DNA of 64,000 nucleotides from Leptospira semungkisensis (GTDB taxonomy: Bacteria; Spirochaetota; Leptospiria; Leptospirales; Leptospiraceae): the NCBI RefSeq assembly GCF_004770055.1, contig NZ_RQEP01000005.1:620001-684000 (forward strand), written 5' to 3'. Under the pieces are notes generated by a model that saw only the letters and a program-made list of their open reading frames with translations, made no database searches and was not told the DNA's origin. Position numbers and translations under genes: made by a program. Shown piece after piece: positions 27,668 to 37,163 of this stretch. Position 1 is the first letter of the stretch; each line of letters opens with the position of its first letter.

Positions 27668-28232
27668 AACAATTTCTGATAAATTATCCCTGTTCGAGAG
27701 ACTAGACTATGCAGTCGCATTATTTATCCGCGAGAATATTCACGGTCCTCGTTTGAATCGAATTCTTTCCCAGATCAATCGGGGAGAGATGATGCTTCTT
27801 TTAATTATTCCTTACCTTGCGTATGCGGCATGGAATCATCTCTTGCCTTATCCTTGGTGGATCGTAATTCCTTATGCTGGCTTGATTGCCTATGCGAACG
27901 ATAGATCCGTTTTGGCTCTTAAAAAGATGATCTCCAGAAAGAGACCTCTGGTCACTGTCGCAGGAAAAGTGGATCAAAATCCGGACATGAAACATTCCTT
28001 TCCATCTGCCCATGCATCCAATTCGATGACTGCGGCTTTGGTATTGGTATTCTTGTTTGGATTTCCGGAATGGTTTTTGGTTTTGAGTTTGATGGCAGGG
28101 ATAGGAAGACTATTATCCCTGCATCATTTCCCCAGCGACGTGATAGGAGGCTGGGTAATCGGAACTTGTTTCGGAAGCCTCGGCTTATTTCTTGGCCGCT
28201 GGCTTCTTCCCTACTGCTTTGGAACCACCTAA
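27660..28232 (+). CDS. PAP2-superfamily membrane phosphatase
   Basis: The 190-aa protein has five or so TM segments and all three acid-phosphatase motifs: [10 protein letters not shown] (KxxxxxxRP), PSAHASN (PSxH) and [12 protein letters not shown] (xRxxxxxHxxxD). It likely acts on lipid phosphates such as undecaprenyl-PP or phosphatidate. The start is TTG at 27660, overlapping the hisS stop by 8 nt. Its last 48 nt are antisense to the 3' end of the convergent transhydrogenase gene, an unusually long coding overlap. Confidence 0.85.
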   Translation: MDKTISDKLSLFERLDYAVALFIRENIHGPRLNRILSQINRGEMMLLLIIPYLAYAAWNHLLPYPWWIVIPYAGLIAYANDRSVLALKKMISRKRPLVTVAGKVDQNPDMKHSFPSAHASNSMTAALVLVFLFGFPEWFLVLSLMAGIGRLLSLHHFPSDVIGGWVIGTCFGSLGLFLGRWLLPYCFGTT

Positions 28233-29348
28233 GGCATCCAAAGTCAACTTGTGACGGATCTCTCCCGAATACGAAATCGTAGTCGAAGAAAGGATCTCGT
28301 CGTTCAGATCCAGATTGATCTTCTTCTCTTTTACAAGTAGTTTCAAGAAGTTTAATACGTTCTTAGCGAACATTCTGGATGCATCGGAAGGAAGAGATCC
28401 CGCCAGGTTCAAGTGACCTACTACGGATACTCCGTTCTTAGTAAGAACAGTCTTTCCGTGTTGAGTGTACTCGCAGTTTCCTCCGTTTGGAGAAGCGAGG
28501 TCCACTACAACGGATCCGGATTTCATTCTATCCACGATCTTTTTAGTGATGATGATAGGAGCTTTTCTTCCTGGGATCAACGCAGTGGTGATGATCACAT
28601 CCGCTTTTGCTGCGAATTTCTCAATAGCTTCTTGTTGGCGTCTTTTGTACTCTTCTGTTTGCTCTACAGCGTAACCGCCTGCAGCAGCAGAGTGAGTTGC
28701 ACCTTCTACTTCTACGAATTTCGCGCCTAAGGATTGAACTTGCTCTTTTACTTCGGGACGAGTATCAAATACGTCCACGACTGCTCCCAATCTACGGGAA
28801 CTTGCAATCGCTTGCAATCCAGCAACCCCTGCTCCGATGATCAATACGGAAGCTGGAGTGATTGTTCCTGCTGCAGTAGTTAACATTGGGAAGAATCGAG
28901 TAAGATGAGTGGAAGCAATGAGTACCGCTTTATATCCGGATACTGTTGCTTGAGAAGAAAGAACGTCCATGGACTGAGCACGAGTGATACGAGCAATCGC
29001 GTCCAAGCTACTTACTGTCACACCTTGAGATGCAAGCTTCTTAATAACCTGAGGATTTACCGCAGGCTGGAACATACCTAAATAGATAGAACCTTTCTTG
29101 ATCTTGGAAAGGGTGGCTCCGTCAGCCAAATGAATGCTTACTAGAATATCAGCCTTCTTAATAACATCAGCTCTTGCTGAAATGCTTGCTCCGGCTTTCT
29201 TATAATCTTCGTCCGAGAAATATGCGCCTTCACCGGCACCTTTTTCGACAATAACAGAAGCGCCGATTTTTTTCAGAGCGTCAACGACGTCCGGGGTAAT
29301 GGCTACCCTTGTTTCTTCCTTAGCTTCTTTCAATACTCCGATATTCAT
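28185..29348 (-). CDS. pntA: NAD(P) transhydrogenase alpha subunit, domain I (PntA-type)
   Basis: The 387-aa protein matches the NAD(H)-binding dI component: MNIGVLKEAKEETRVAITPDVV, the loop RITRAQSMDVLSSQATVSGYKAV, the Rossmann motif VLIIGAGVAGLQAI and NGGNCEYT. Transhydrogenase couples proton flow to hydride transfer from NADH to NADP+. There is no membrane domain, as expected for the split three-subunit type (alpha-1), yet the partner membrane and NADP-binding subunits are not adjacent. The C-terminus ends in a Lys/Ala tail. Alanine dehydrogenase, a relative, is less likely given the RAQSMD loop. Confidence 0.85.
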   Translation of the reverse strand: MNIGVLKEAKEETRVAITPDVVDALKKIGASVIVEKGAGEGAYFSDEDYKKAGASISARADVIKKADILVSIHLADGATLSKIKKGSIYLGMFQPAVNPQVIKKLASQGVTVSSLDAIARITRAQSMDVLSSQATVSGYKAVLIASTHLTRFFPMLTTAAGTITPASVLIIGAGVAGLQAIASSRRLGAVVDVFDTRPEVKEQVQSLGAKFVEVEGATHSAAAGGYAVEQTEEYKRRQQEAIEKFAAKADVIITTALIPGRKAPIIITKKIVDRMKSGSVVVDLASPNGGNCEYTQHGKTVLTKNGVSVVGHLNLAGSLPSDASRMFAKNVLNFLKLLVKEKKINLDLNDEILSSTTISYSGEIRHKLTLDALGGSKAVGKKPAAKK

Positions 29349-29425
29349 ACAGCCTACTCGAAAGGATTTTTTCGGTTCGATCCCAGTTTATGGGAAAAGT
29401 AGGTCCAGATTTTCTTGGCGAACGA

Positions 29426-30361
29426 TTAATCCAAGTGATTTTTAAAGTATTCGACCGTTTTCCGAATTCCCTCTAACAAAGGCACTTTAGGTTCATAACC
29501 TAGTTTTTGTCTCGCTAAAGTCAGATCGGGCTTTCTACGGCTTGGATCGTCCTGAGGAAGTGTTTTATAAACAATCTTAGAAGAAGAGCCGGTCTCTTTT
29601 AACACTAGTTCGGCAAGTTCTTTAACGGTAAATTCTCCATCATTACCTAAGTTGACAGGGCCGTTAAAATCTTGGGTATTCATCATCTTGATAATCCCTT
29701 CGACTAGATCATCGACATAACAAAAGGATCTCGTTTGAGAACCGTCACCATAAATAGTGATGTCTTTTCCTGCCAATGCTTGGACCACGAAATTGCTTAC
29801 TACACGACCATCGTCCGGAAGCATGCGAGGGCCATACGTATTAAAAATACGAACCACTCTGATATCTACTTTATGATTTCTATGATAGTCGAAGCAAAGA
29901 GTTTCCGCTACTCGCTTGCCTTCGTCGTAACAGCTACGAATACCGATCGGATTTACATTTCCCCAATAGGTTTCTTTTTGAGGATGCTCGAGAGGATTTC
30001 CGTATACTTCACTTGTAGAAGCTTGTAAGATCCTAGCTTTAACTCGTTTAGCAAGACCTAACATGTTTGTAGTTCCGAGAACATTAGTCTTGATCGTTTT
30101 GATTGCATTGGATTGATAATGGATCGGACTTGCTGGACATGCAAAATTATAGACCTGATCCACTTCTAATCGGATCGCTTCCGTAATATCATGTCGGATC
30201 AATTCGAAGCGAGGATTGGAGAGAAGTTTTTCTATATTCTTCTTTCTTCCGGTGTGGAAATTATCCACGCAAATTACTTCGTTTCCTTCTTGAATGAGTC
30301 TCTCACAAAGATGTGAACCGATGAAGCCAGCGCCTCCGGTTACTAGAACTCTATTAGCCAT
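29426..30361 (-). CDS. UDP-glucuronate decarboxylase (UXS-type SDR epimerase family)
   Basis: The roughly 311-aa extended SDR has the glycine motif [13 protein letters not shown], the catalytic segment TSEVYG and the [12 protein letters not shown] motif (Tyr-x-x-x-Lys) that typifies UXS enzymes, which convert UDP-glucuronate to UDP-xylose. It would feed cell-surface polysaccharide synthesis. The ATG at 30361 is preferred over the adjacent TTG because AGAGAG then has better spacing. It overlaps the upstream M50-like gene by 8 nt, so the two are coupled. Confidence 0.85.
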   Translation of the reverse strand: MANRVLVTGGAGFIGSHLCERLIQEGNEVICVDNFHTGRKKNIEKLLSNPRFELIRHDITEAIRLEVDQVYNFACPASPIHYQSNAIKTIKTNVLGTTNMLGLAKRVKARILQASTSEVYGNPLEHPQKETYWGNVNPIGIRSCYDEGKRVAETLCFDYHRNHKVDIRVVRIFNTYGPRMLPDDGRVVSNFVVQALAGKDITIYGDGSQTRSFCYVDDLVEGIIKMMNTQDFNGPVNLGNDGEFTVKELAELVLKETGSSSKIVYKTLPQDDPSRRKPDLTLARQKLGYEPKVPLLEGIRKTVEYFKNHLD

Positions 30362-31226
30362 CAACTCTCTCTATATTCGTAAATTCCGGCGGGAGAGGCT
30401 TACCATTTAGATCCAAGCCTCTACTCAAAAACCATTCCATTACTTCAGGTGTTACTTCACCAGGAAAAGGTGTGTCCATTCCCGGAACCATTCCTTCTTC
30501 GAAACCGGAAGTTTCAACAGGAGAAGAGACCGGACCAACCGCGCGTTTTAATGAAAAGAATATGATGGATACGCTAAAAAAGGACCAGAGTAGAGCAATC
30601 AAATATCCCAAGAACAAGACCGATTTAGGAACCGCTCCTCCAGGAACAGTTCCTGTAGCCCAATGAGCCAAGATGCCTGCGTCGGTGTTCTGTATATTAT
30701 CCGTGAAGTCCAAAAGATCGTAAAGACTGTAAAGGCTCACGCTTGTTCCTAAGAATACTGTGATGAGCCTATCCCAACCGAATGGAAGAAAGGAAGACAC
30801 TAAAATAAAGATTCCCCAAATGAGTCCCGTTCTTTGAGCGAGCCCTCCTGCTGTTGTGTACTTCAATGTAAGAAGTAAAACTGCTCCCCCTAAAAGAAGA
30901 AGAGTAGGACGGACCAAATTTCCTTTGAAGCCTCTGTTGATCAGAAACCCACCGACCAAGCAAGATCCCAAATAACCTGCAGATACAACGAAGACGAAAG
31001 GGCTTTTTCCTGTCATAGGAGAGGCAACCGTTTGCCCAGCTTCGTCTCCTTGCAGTTCGATCATTTGAACGGAGCCGCCGGAAACTAAAGTGGCAATCGC
31101 GTGACCTGCTTCATGGATCAAGACCACGAAATCTTTTAAGTAAGAAACCCATCCATGATTCCAATAGGAAAGAAGAGTGACCACAATGGCGAGTAAGAGT
31201 GCGAGACGAAGGAACCGATTCTCCAT
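30354..31226 (-). CDS. M50B-like membrane metallopeptidase homologue
   Basis: The 290-aa protein has HEAGH at 38-42 in a hydrophobic segment, followed by IATLVSGG, which fits the peptidase-M50B-like family, and six or more further TM helices. No clear second motif (N-x-x-P-x-x-x-L-D-G) is seen, which sets it apart from true site-2 proteases and leaves catalysis in doubt. The C-terminal 60 residues are Pro/Glu-rich and soluble. It is translationally coupled to the UXS gene. Function unknown. Confidence 0.7.
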   Translation of the reverse strand: MENRFLRLALLLAIVVTLLSYWNHGWVSYLKDFVVLIHEAGHAIATLVSGGSVQMIELQGDEAGQTVASPMTGKSPFVFVVSAGYLGSCLVGGFLINRGFKGNLVRPTLLLLGGAVLLLTLKYTTAGGLAQRTGLIWGIFILVSSFLPFGWDRLITVFLGTSVSLYSLYDLLDFTDNIQNTDAGILAHWATGTVPGGAVPKSVLFLGYLIALLWSFFSVSIIFFSLKRAVGPVSSPVETSGFEEGMVPGMDTPFPGEVTPEVMEWFLSRGLDLNGKPLPPEFTNIERVDG

Positions 31227-31306
31227 TCTATTTTGAGTATCGGCTTTTTAGAATAGAACTCTCGCAGAAATGTGAAAGGCGCAGATTTATCGAAAAAGTC
31301 TTTTAC

Positions 31307-33001
31307 TTAGTCCGTTTTAAAATGGCTTAAAATCCCGCCAAATTTTTCGGAATGTTCTAAAGTATCTTTTACGGAATATCGAATATTCTCCGAAGTCTCG
31401 GCTATACTTTCAGCGCTATTCGAAATAAGATGCATCGAATCTGAGATCTCTCCCGCAGCAATCTTTTGCTGTTCAGAAGAATTCGACATCATTCTTCCTA
31501 ATGTGAGAACTTGATCTGAATTCGCGCGGATCTCTCCCAACTTCTTGGATTGTTCTTCTAAAAGGGTTTTCACTCTAGAGGCTGAATCATGCACTTCTTC
31601 AATATAGTCTTGGAGATTTTTGAATACGTCTACGGATTGTCCTACTTTCAGTGCACCTTCTTCAACCGAAGTGGATGTGCTTCTTACTAAATTCGTAATG
31701 TCTTTGATGCTCAGTTTGGTTTGTTCTGCGAGTTTAGAGATCTCATCTGCTACGACTGAGAACCCCTTTCCTGCCTCGCCGGCCCTTGCAGACTCAATGG
31801 AAGCATTCAAGGCCAACATATTCGTTCTTTCAGAGATGCTTGTGATTATTCCTACGATCTTATTGATCTGATTGGAGAAGGATTTGATTTCTTCCATAGA
31901 ACGAATTGCTTCGTTAAAGATCTGCTTTGCTTGGTTCGCCTTTCCTGCTACATCACCAGTTTGAGTTTCCAGATTTTCCATAGAATGCGAAGTCTGACCC
32001 AAAGAAATATCTATGGACCCAATGCTCGCATTCACATTGGACAAACTTCTGGTTTGCTCGCTGATTGTGAGAACGATCTCTTCTATCGTTTTAGAAAGCT
32101 CTTGAGAAGCAGCAGAAGTTTCCTCCACAGATACAACTTGCTGTTGAGAACCTTGTTGGAATGAATTCGCAGACTGAAAGAGTTGTTGGTACAAATTCAA
32201 ATTCTTTTGATAGTTCTCTTTCATCTGCACCAAAAGTCCCCAAAGGCTGATGGTCATACAACGGATATCAGAATAGATCCGATCTACACTTCTGCTTCCT
32301 TCTAATCTAGGAATGTCCGTATTTAAATTGCCGTTTACTATCTTGACTACGATCTCTTGGACTTCATTCATCTTTCCGCGCAACTTGAGAACGGATTGGA
32401 CTAGAAGAAAGACCCCGATAAGGATCGAAAGAAGTGCAACACTCGAAACCAACGGACTCGACTCGAATAATCTTGCTAACGCATAGAAAGAAGGAAGAAG
32501 AATGAATGATAGAATGCTTAGGGCTAAAACTGCCCAGCCAAATCGATCTGCAAATTTTTTGTATAGTGAGGAGAAGAAGCCGCCAACCCGATTTTGACGA
32601 TTCATCTGCGCGAATAATTTATCCGCCTTGTCTATATGCTTTCTTGCCGCTTTCTTACGAACAGACATATATCCAGTGATGATGCCATTCTCTAAAACGG
32701 GAGTTACAGTGGCATCCACCCAATAGTGGTCCCCGCTTTTTGCACGGTTCTTCACGATCCCGTTCCAAGGGCGTCCCCCTTGCACTGTGTCCCAAAGATC
32801 TTGATACACAGCAGGAGGAATATCTGGATGGCGAACTATATTATGAGGCTGACCAAGCATCTCTTCTTCAGAGAATCCGGAAATGGTTGCGAAGTCCTTG
32901 GAAACGTAAGTAATTCTGCCCTTGGAATCCGTTCTAGAAATAATAACGGCGGTCTCGCTAAATTGAATTTCTCGACCGGTAATCGGAAGATTCTTTCTCA
33001 T
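31307..33001 (-). CDS. Aer-like PAS-domain methyl-accepting chemotaxis protein
   Basis: The 564-aa protein has an N-terminal PAS domain (about 15-120) closely patterned on Aer: [28 protein letters not shown] and [20 protein letters not shown]. Two TM segments follow at about 155-215 with almost no periplasmic loop, so sensing is intracellular. The signalling domain (about 280-550) contains the hairpin tip [33 protein letters not shown] sequence, near residues 390-420. It probably senses redox state or oxygen through FAD and feeds CheA/CheW. No che genes are adjacent. Confidence 0.9.
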   Translation of the reverse strand: MRKNLPITGREIQFSETAVIISRTDSKGRITYVSKDFATISGFSEEEMLGQPHNIVRHPDIPPAVYQDLWDTVQGGRPWNGIVKNRAKSGDHYWVDATVTPVLENGIITGYMSVRKKAARKHIDKADKLFAQMNRQNRVGGFFSSLYKKFADRFGWAVLALSILSFILLPSFYALARLFESSPLVSSVALLSILIGVFLLVQSVLKLRGKMNEVQEIVVKIVNGNLNTDIPRLEGSRSVDRIYSDIRCMTISLWGLLVQMKENYQKNLNLYQQLFQSANSFQQGSQQQVVSVEETSAASQELSKTIEEIVLTISEQTRSLSNVNASIGSIDISLGQTSHSMENLETQTGDVAGKANQAKQIFNEAIRSMEEIKSFSNQINKIVGIITSISERTNMLALNASIESARAGEAGKGFSVVADEISKLAEQTKLSIKDITNLVRSTSTSVEEGALKVGQSVDVFKNLQDYIEEVHDSASRVKTLLEEQSKKLGEIRANSDQVLTLGRMMSNSSEQQKIAAGEISDSMHLISNSAESIAETSENIRYSVKDTLEHSEKFGGILSHFKTD

Positions 33002-33160
33002 ATTTCCGTTCTAAGTTTCTGCCTTTTTGAGCATAGTACATTTGGCTCAGAAGACATTATTTTAAAATTCTAGTATATACTTTGAATTTATATAAAGTGA
33101 TTACTTATACATACGCTTTTTTGTTTATTCCTAAAAGAATAGATTTTTTAGACCGCAGGT

Positions 33161-34366
33161 CTACTTTATAAAAACTAGATACGCTTGAGCGCATCCGGCA
33201 AGACCGCCTAAGAAAGCACCTAAGCTGATCAAGGTGGCCTCATCTTCTTTAAACACGGAGTGAAGCAATTGTTCAAACTCTACAGGAGGAAGCACGCTTA
33301 GGTTCTCGAACACCAACTTTTCTATCTCCAACCTTCCTTCAATATAACTCTTCATCCGTTCAGCTGCTTCTGGAACTAGCTCTAGAATAGAATCGCAGAT
33401 CTTTTCCTTCATCTCGTCCAATTTCTGAGAACCTAACAGAAGAGAGGCGTATGGAATCTTGGATTTCAACTTCTGGTCCAAGAGTTCCTTCGTTTTGCTT
33501 AAGAGTTCCGAGATAATCAGATCTCCACCCTTCTCTTTGAATATGATTCGAATTAGATTTTCAGGATTTAATACTCTAGAAGAAATCACCGAAGCAAATT
33601 CTCTGGATACATCCACTTGTCGCTTTAAGAACAAACCTTGGTATTTGAATAGAATGAAATTCTTCACTTCTAATGGAGAGAAGATCATGAGGATTGCCAA
33701 CCAGTTCGTGATGTATCCTACGAAAATTCCCATCAATGGCATGGTCCACCATTGATTCAAGTACGCGATAAATGCTACCTGAACACAACCGATCAAGAAT
33801 CCGAAATAGATCCCGGAGCGTACGATAAATCGAAATTCAGGACCACCGCATCTTCTGAAAATCTCAGAAAGCACTTTTGCATTCTCTCCGGATAGAGAAT
33901 CTCTTATCAGATCCTTGATCCGCAAGACTTGATCCAAATCCTTTCCGAATGCTTCGTATATTTCTTCTATCTTTGTTGGGATCTCTTCTCTGATCTCTTT
34001 TTCTAGGATTTCTTTTGCTTCTTGCGGAAGCATTTTCCAAAGCGCTGGACTTTCAGCGACGAGTATATCTCTCACAACGGAAGAGGATTTTTCTCCGATC
34101 TTATCTCGAATAGATTCAGTGATTTGGGTAGGTTCTATTTTTCTATAAAGATCGTACGGTTTGATCAATCGATCCGTAAGAATCTCTGCGATGAGTCCTG
34201 CCATCTTTCCGGCATGCTTAGGAATGATTCCTTGCCATCCTAAGATTCCCCAACCTTTAAATTTCAAAGGAAAGAAGATCATCTGAACCGCGATATAGTT
34301 TGTAATCCAACCGACGAAGGAGCAAGTAATTAGAATGGAACCGATTTCCACATAAGGAGCGTTCAT
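33161..34366 (-). CDS. DUF445 family membrane protein
   Basis: The 401-aa protein shows the DUF445 layout. It has an N-terminal TM and the motif VGWITNYIAVQMIFFPLKFKG, repeated internally as VGYITNWLAILMIFSPLEVKN near residue 215. Long helical stretches lie between, and a C-terminal TM ends the protein. This internal duplication is characteristic of the family. Its function is not known; bacterial members are inner-membrane proteins, some near cell-envelope genes. It is a single gene, divergent from the TonB-like operon. Confidence 0.8.
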   Translation of the reverse strand: MNAPYVEIGSILITCSFVGWITNYIAVQMIFFPLKFKGWGILGWQGIIPKHAGKMAGLIAEILTDRLIKPYDLYRKIEPTQITESIRDKIGEKSSSVVRDILVAESPALWKMLPQEAKEILEKEIREEIPTKIEEIYEAFGKDLDQVLRIKDLIRDSLSGENAKVLSEIFRRCGGPEFRFIVRSGIYFGFLIGCVQVAFIAYLNQWWTMPLMGIFVGYITNWLAILMIFSPLEVKNFILFKYQGLFLKRQVDVSREFASVISSRVLNPENLIRIIFKEKGGDLIISELLSKTKELLDQKLKSKIPYASLLLGSQKLDEMKEKICDSILELVPEAAERMKSYIEGRLEIEKLVFENLSVLPPVEFEQLLHSVFKEDEATLISLGAFLGGLAGCAQAYLVFIK

Positions 34367-34469
34367 CGCACCGCAGATTACACAATTGCAAGCAAGTAAT
34401 TCAAGAAGAAATAAAGCTGGGAAGAGAACAGTTTCCGTTTTAATTTGTAAAATAACGGAAGAAGATCCA

Positions 34470-34940
34470 ATGGAAATCAGAACCTCTCTCTTAGTTTCCT
34501 TTCTTATTCATCTCACCTTCTTCTTCTTTCTTATTTTCAATCCTTGGAGTGGAGAAGAGATCTCCGAGCAAATCCGACTTCAGCTGAGTAAAGGCCAAGT
34601 CCCTAGTTTGTTTTTTCGCCTTCCCCAAGATGAAGGAAAAGGATTGGATTCTTCTAAGTTAGGCGGTCTTGCGGGCACTCCCGAAGCAGAGATCGAAAGA
34701 TTCAAGAATGAGATCCATTACCCACCTGCAGCGCTCGAGCAAAGATTGGAATCGGATTGCTCTTGGGAAGTAGAGATCGGACCGGAAGGTTTAGCGCGAA
34801 GGATCAAGACCGTAAAAAGCTGTAAGTATCCTGTCTTTGAGAGCCATTTTAAAAAATCTGTTTCTAGCTGGAAATTTCAACTGCCCGAAGGTAAGGTAAT
34901 CATTATCCCGGTATCCTTTCATATAGAATCAGATGAATGA
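34470..34940 (+). CDS. TonB-like C-terminal domain protein (156 aa)
   Basis: The ATG at 34470 is chosen because GGAAG lies just upstream and an N-terminal anchor (TSLLVSFLIHLTFFFFLIFNPW) then begins at once. A short linker leads to a TonB_C-like domain (about 85-150): IHYPPAALEQRLESDCSWEV, then IGPEGLARRIKTVKSC. It is much shorter than typical TonB and lacks the long Pro-rich spacer. No exbB/exbD is nearby. It overlaps the NusG-like gene by 8 nt (ATGAATGA). A role in energy transduction is doubtful, and an envelope adaptor role is possible. Confidence 0.65.
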   Translation: MEIRTSLLVSFLIHLTFFFFLIFNPWSGEEISEQIRLQLSKGQVPSLFFRLPQDEGKGLDSSKLGGLAGTPEAEIERFKNEIHYPPAALEQRLESDCSWEVEIGPEGLARRIKTVKSCKYPVFESHFKKSVSSWKFQLPEGKVIIIPVSFHIESDE

Positions 34941-35454
34941 GTCACAAAAATCCTGGTACGCAGTTTATACTCTTTCTCGTTCGGAGAAGAAACTGGCCAA
35001 GGAACTATCTAAAAAAGGAATACCAAACTACCTTCCCATTATTCCAGAGCGAAAGCAATGGTCCGATAGGATCCAAATAGTTGAGACTCCCGTTTTTTCT
35101 TCTTATGTTTTCGTAAGGATCGATATCCGTAACGAAAAACTGAAGGTCTTAGAGACCAGTGGCGCTCATCATTTTGTGTCCGTTTCCGGGACTCCCCATC
35201 CGATCCCCGATGATGACATAGATAATATCAAAATTTTTGTAACGGAATACCCGGATAAAATAAAAATAGAAAGAGAAGAAATGATGCTCCCCGGTAAACC
35301 TGTATTAATCACAGGCGGCCCCTTTAAGGGAAAGAGAGCCTTGGTAGAAAGAAAGGGAAACAAATCTTTGATATATGTTTCTATTTCCGGGATCCAAACA
35401 CTTATCTCATTGGAATTGGATCATGAGATGTTGGAAATCGGAGAGGAGAGTTAG
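34933..35454 (+). CDS. NusG-family transcription antitermination paralogue (RfaH/UpxY-like)
   Basis: The 173-aa protein has an NGN domain (SWYAVYTLSRSEKKLAKEL, FSSYVFVRID) and a C-terminal KOW motif (MLPGKPVLITGGPFKGKRALVE). Length and context fit a specialised NusG paralogue that loads on particular long operons, often polysaccharide ones, and not housekeeping NusG, which normally sits next to secE and rplK. Here it lies in an operon with a TonB-like gene, kdsD/kpsF and aroD. The target operon is unknown. Confidence 0.85.
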   Translation: MNESQKSWYAVYTLSRSEKKLAKELSKKGIPNYLPIIPERKQWSDRIQIVETPVFSSYVFVRIDIRNEKLKVLETSGAHHFVSVSGTPHPIPDDDIDNIKIFVTEYPDKIKIEREEMMLPGKPVLITGGPFKGKRALVERKGNKSLIYVSISGIQTLISLELDHEMLEIGEES

Positions 35455-35456
35455 AA

Positions 35457-36425
35457 TTGAGCGATATATTAGAAAAAGTTAAAAAAGCCTTAGATACAGA
35501 GATAGAGGCAATTGCACATTTCAGAGAGAATTTAGATCCGAATGTGGAGAAGGCAATAGAGCTTATTTTCTCCTCTAAAGGAAAGACCATCATCACCGGC
35601 GTAGGCAAATCTGGAGATGTAGGAAAGAAGATAGCATCCACTCTTTCTTCTACCGGAACTCCTTCTTATTTCCTTCATCCGTCCGATGCGGCTCATGGAG
35701 ATGCGGGGATCATCGCCCCGAATGATGTGGTCATTGCAATCGGCAAGAGCGGAGAAAGCGAAGAATTACTCAACCTTCTTCCAACAATAAAGAGCATAGG
35801 TGCAAAGCTTATAGGACTCACTGCAAATCCTCAATCTAGACTTGCATTAGATTGCGATATAGTAGTTCTAACTCCTGTCTTAAAGGAAGCCTGTCCGTTA
35901 GAGCTCGCTCCTACATCCAGCACAACCATCGCATTGATGTTGGGAGATGCGATCGCTATGGCATTGATGGAGCTCAGAAACTTCCAAAAAGAAGATTTCG
36001 CTCTCTATCATCCGGCAGGTAGATTAGGAAAACGTCTTTCCTTAAAGGTAGACGATGTGATGCGCAAAGGAGAGAAACTCGCCAAGATCCATCCGGATGC
36101 AAACTTGGATGAAGTGCTTTCTGAGATCACTACTAAGCTTGTAGGTGCAACAGGAGTTGTAAGCCAAGAAGGAAATCTTTTAGGCTTCATTACTGATTTC
36201 GATATTCGCAAGATATTGAAAGAAGGAAAATTCGATAAGAATACAAAAGCAAAAGACATGATGAATTCGAAACCTACAGTATTCGAGAGTGGCATCATGG
36301 CCTACGATGTATTGCAATCTATGGAAAGAAGAGAAAAGCCGATTTCTGTTGCCCCGATTGTTTCCAAAGAAGGAAAATTATTGGGGATTGTTTCTATCCA
36401 CGATCTATTACAGAAAGGTCTATAA
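35457..36425 (+). CDS. kdsD: Arabinose-5-phosphate isomerase (KdsD/KpsF family)
   Basis: The 322-aa protein has an N-terminal SIS sugar-isomerase domain (GVGKSGDVGKKIASTLSSTG, HPSDAAHGDAG, GKSGESEE) and two C-terminal CBS domains (about 205-322). It interconverts ribulose-5-P and arabinose-5-P for Kdo in LPS. The start is TTG at 35457, directly after the NusG-like stop, with GGAGAG upstream. aroD follows after 9 nt. Confidence 0.93.
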   Translation: MSDILEKVKKALDTEIEAIAHFRENLDPNVEKAIELIFSSKGKTIITGVGKSGDVGKKIASTLSSTGTPSYFLHPSDAAHGDAGIIAPNDVVIAIGKSGESEELLNLLPTIKSIGAKLIGLTANPQSRLALDCDIVVLTPVLKEACPLELAPTSSTTIALMLGDAIAMALMELRNFQKEDFALYHPAGRLGKRLSLKVDDVMRKGEKLAKIHPDANLDEVLSEITTKLVGATGVVSQEGNLLGFITDFDIRKILKEGKFDKNTKAKDMMNSKPTVFESGIMAYDVLQSMERREKPISVAPIVSKEGKLLGIVSIHDLLQKGL

Positions 36426-36434
36426 GATAAGGTC

Positions 36435-37163
36435 ATGGCTTCTTCTTCGGATCGAAAAATCTATATCGTATTAACTTTAAACGAAGAGGAATTTTTCGGT
36501 TTAGAGAAGAAGCCTGCAGCAGATTTTTTAGAGATCCGTTTAGATCAATTTTCTTCTAGGCAAGGAAATGCCGAAAAAATCCTAAACCAAATCGAAAAAC
36601 TAAATGCTGCTTGCGTACTAACATACAGGCAGCCCGAAGATTCCAGTTTGAAAAGTGTAGGCCTCTGGGATCAGGACAGCGTCCAGCCTCTCATAAACGG
36701 GCTAGAATCAGAAAAACATTATATAGATCTAGAACTAGACAAAGATAATTCGGTTTTCACGAATTTGGATGAGAGTCGTTTCGGGATTATCCGCTCCGTT
36801 CATAATTTTTCTGCAGCACCCAATAGAGAAGAGCTCCTATTCTACTTAGGTCCCGTCATGGAAGAAGTATTAGCGACTCACAAATCCCAACTTCCTTTTC
36901 AAAGGATTTTCAAAGTAGCTGCTCTTGCAAAATCCGAAACGGAAGCCAAAGACTTTTTAGACTCTTGTTCTTATATATCTTCTCAATGTGCTAAGCTGAA
37001 TATGCCTATCGGCTTCTGCGGAATTCTAATGGGAGAAGCAGGAAAAGAATACAGGATCTTTCCTGAAAAGATAGGTTCTCAGTTTACGTACTGTTGTTTA
37101 GGGGAGCCCAAGGCACCTGGGCAAGTCGATCTCAAAACTCTCTTAGAAAAAAGATCCAAATAA
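36435..37163 (+). CDS. aroD: Type I 3-dehydroquinate dehydratase
   Basis: The 242-aa protein holds the type I signature EIRLD (33-37), the catalytic His in SVHNF (His123), the Schiff-base Lys in FKVAALAKS (Lys160), and the C-terminal substrate loop with GEAGKEYRIF and APGQ. It performs the third step of the shikimate pathway. It is the last gene of the operon that begins at 34470. Its stop abuts the stop of the convergent TPR gene with no spacer. Confidence 0.9.
   Translation: MASSSDRKIYIVLTLNEEEFFGLEKKPAADFLEIRLDQFSSRQGNAEKILNQIEKLNAACVLTYRQPEDSSLKSVGLWDQDSVQPLINGLESEKHYIDLELDKDNSVFTNLDESRFGIIRSVHNFSAAPNREELLFYLGPVMEEVLATHKSQLPFQRIFKVAALAKSETEAKDFLDSCSYISSQCAKLNMPIGFCGILMGEAGKEYRIFPEKIGSQFTYCCLGEPKAPGQVDLKTLLEKRSK

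Noticed and set aside
33149..33163. Inverted repeat TAGACC/GGTCTA at the DUF445 stop
   Set aside because: The 6-bp stem has no T-run on the gene's strand, so it is not called a terminator.
34386..34469. TTG start 28 codons upstream in the TonB-like gene
   Set aside because: No ribosome site, and the hydrophobic anchor starts right after the ATG at 34470.
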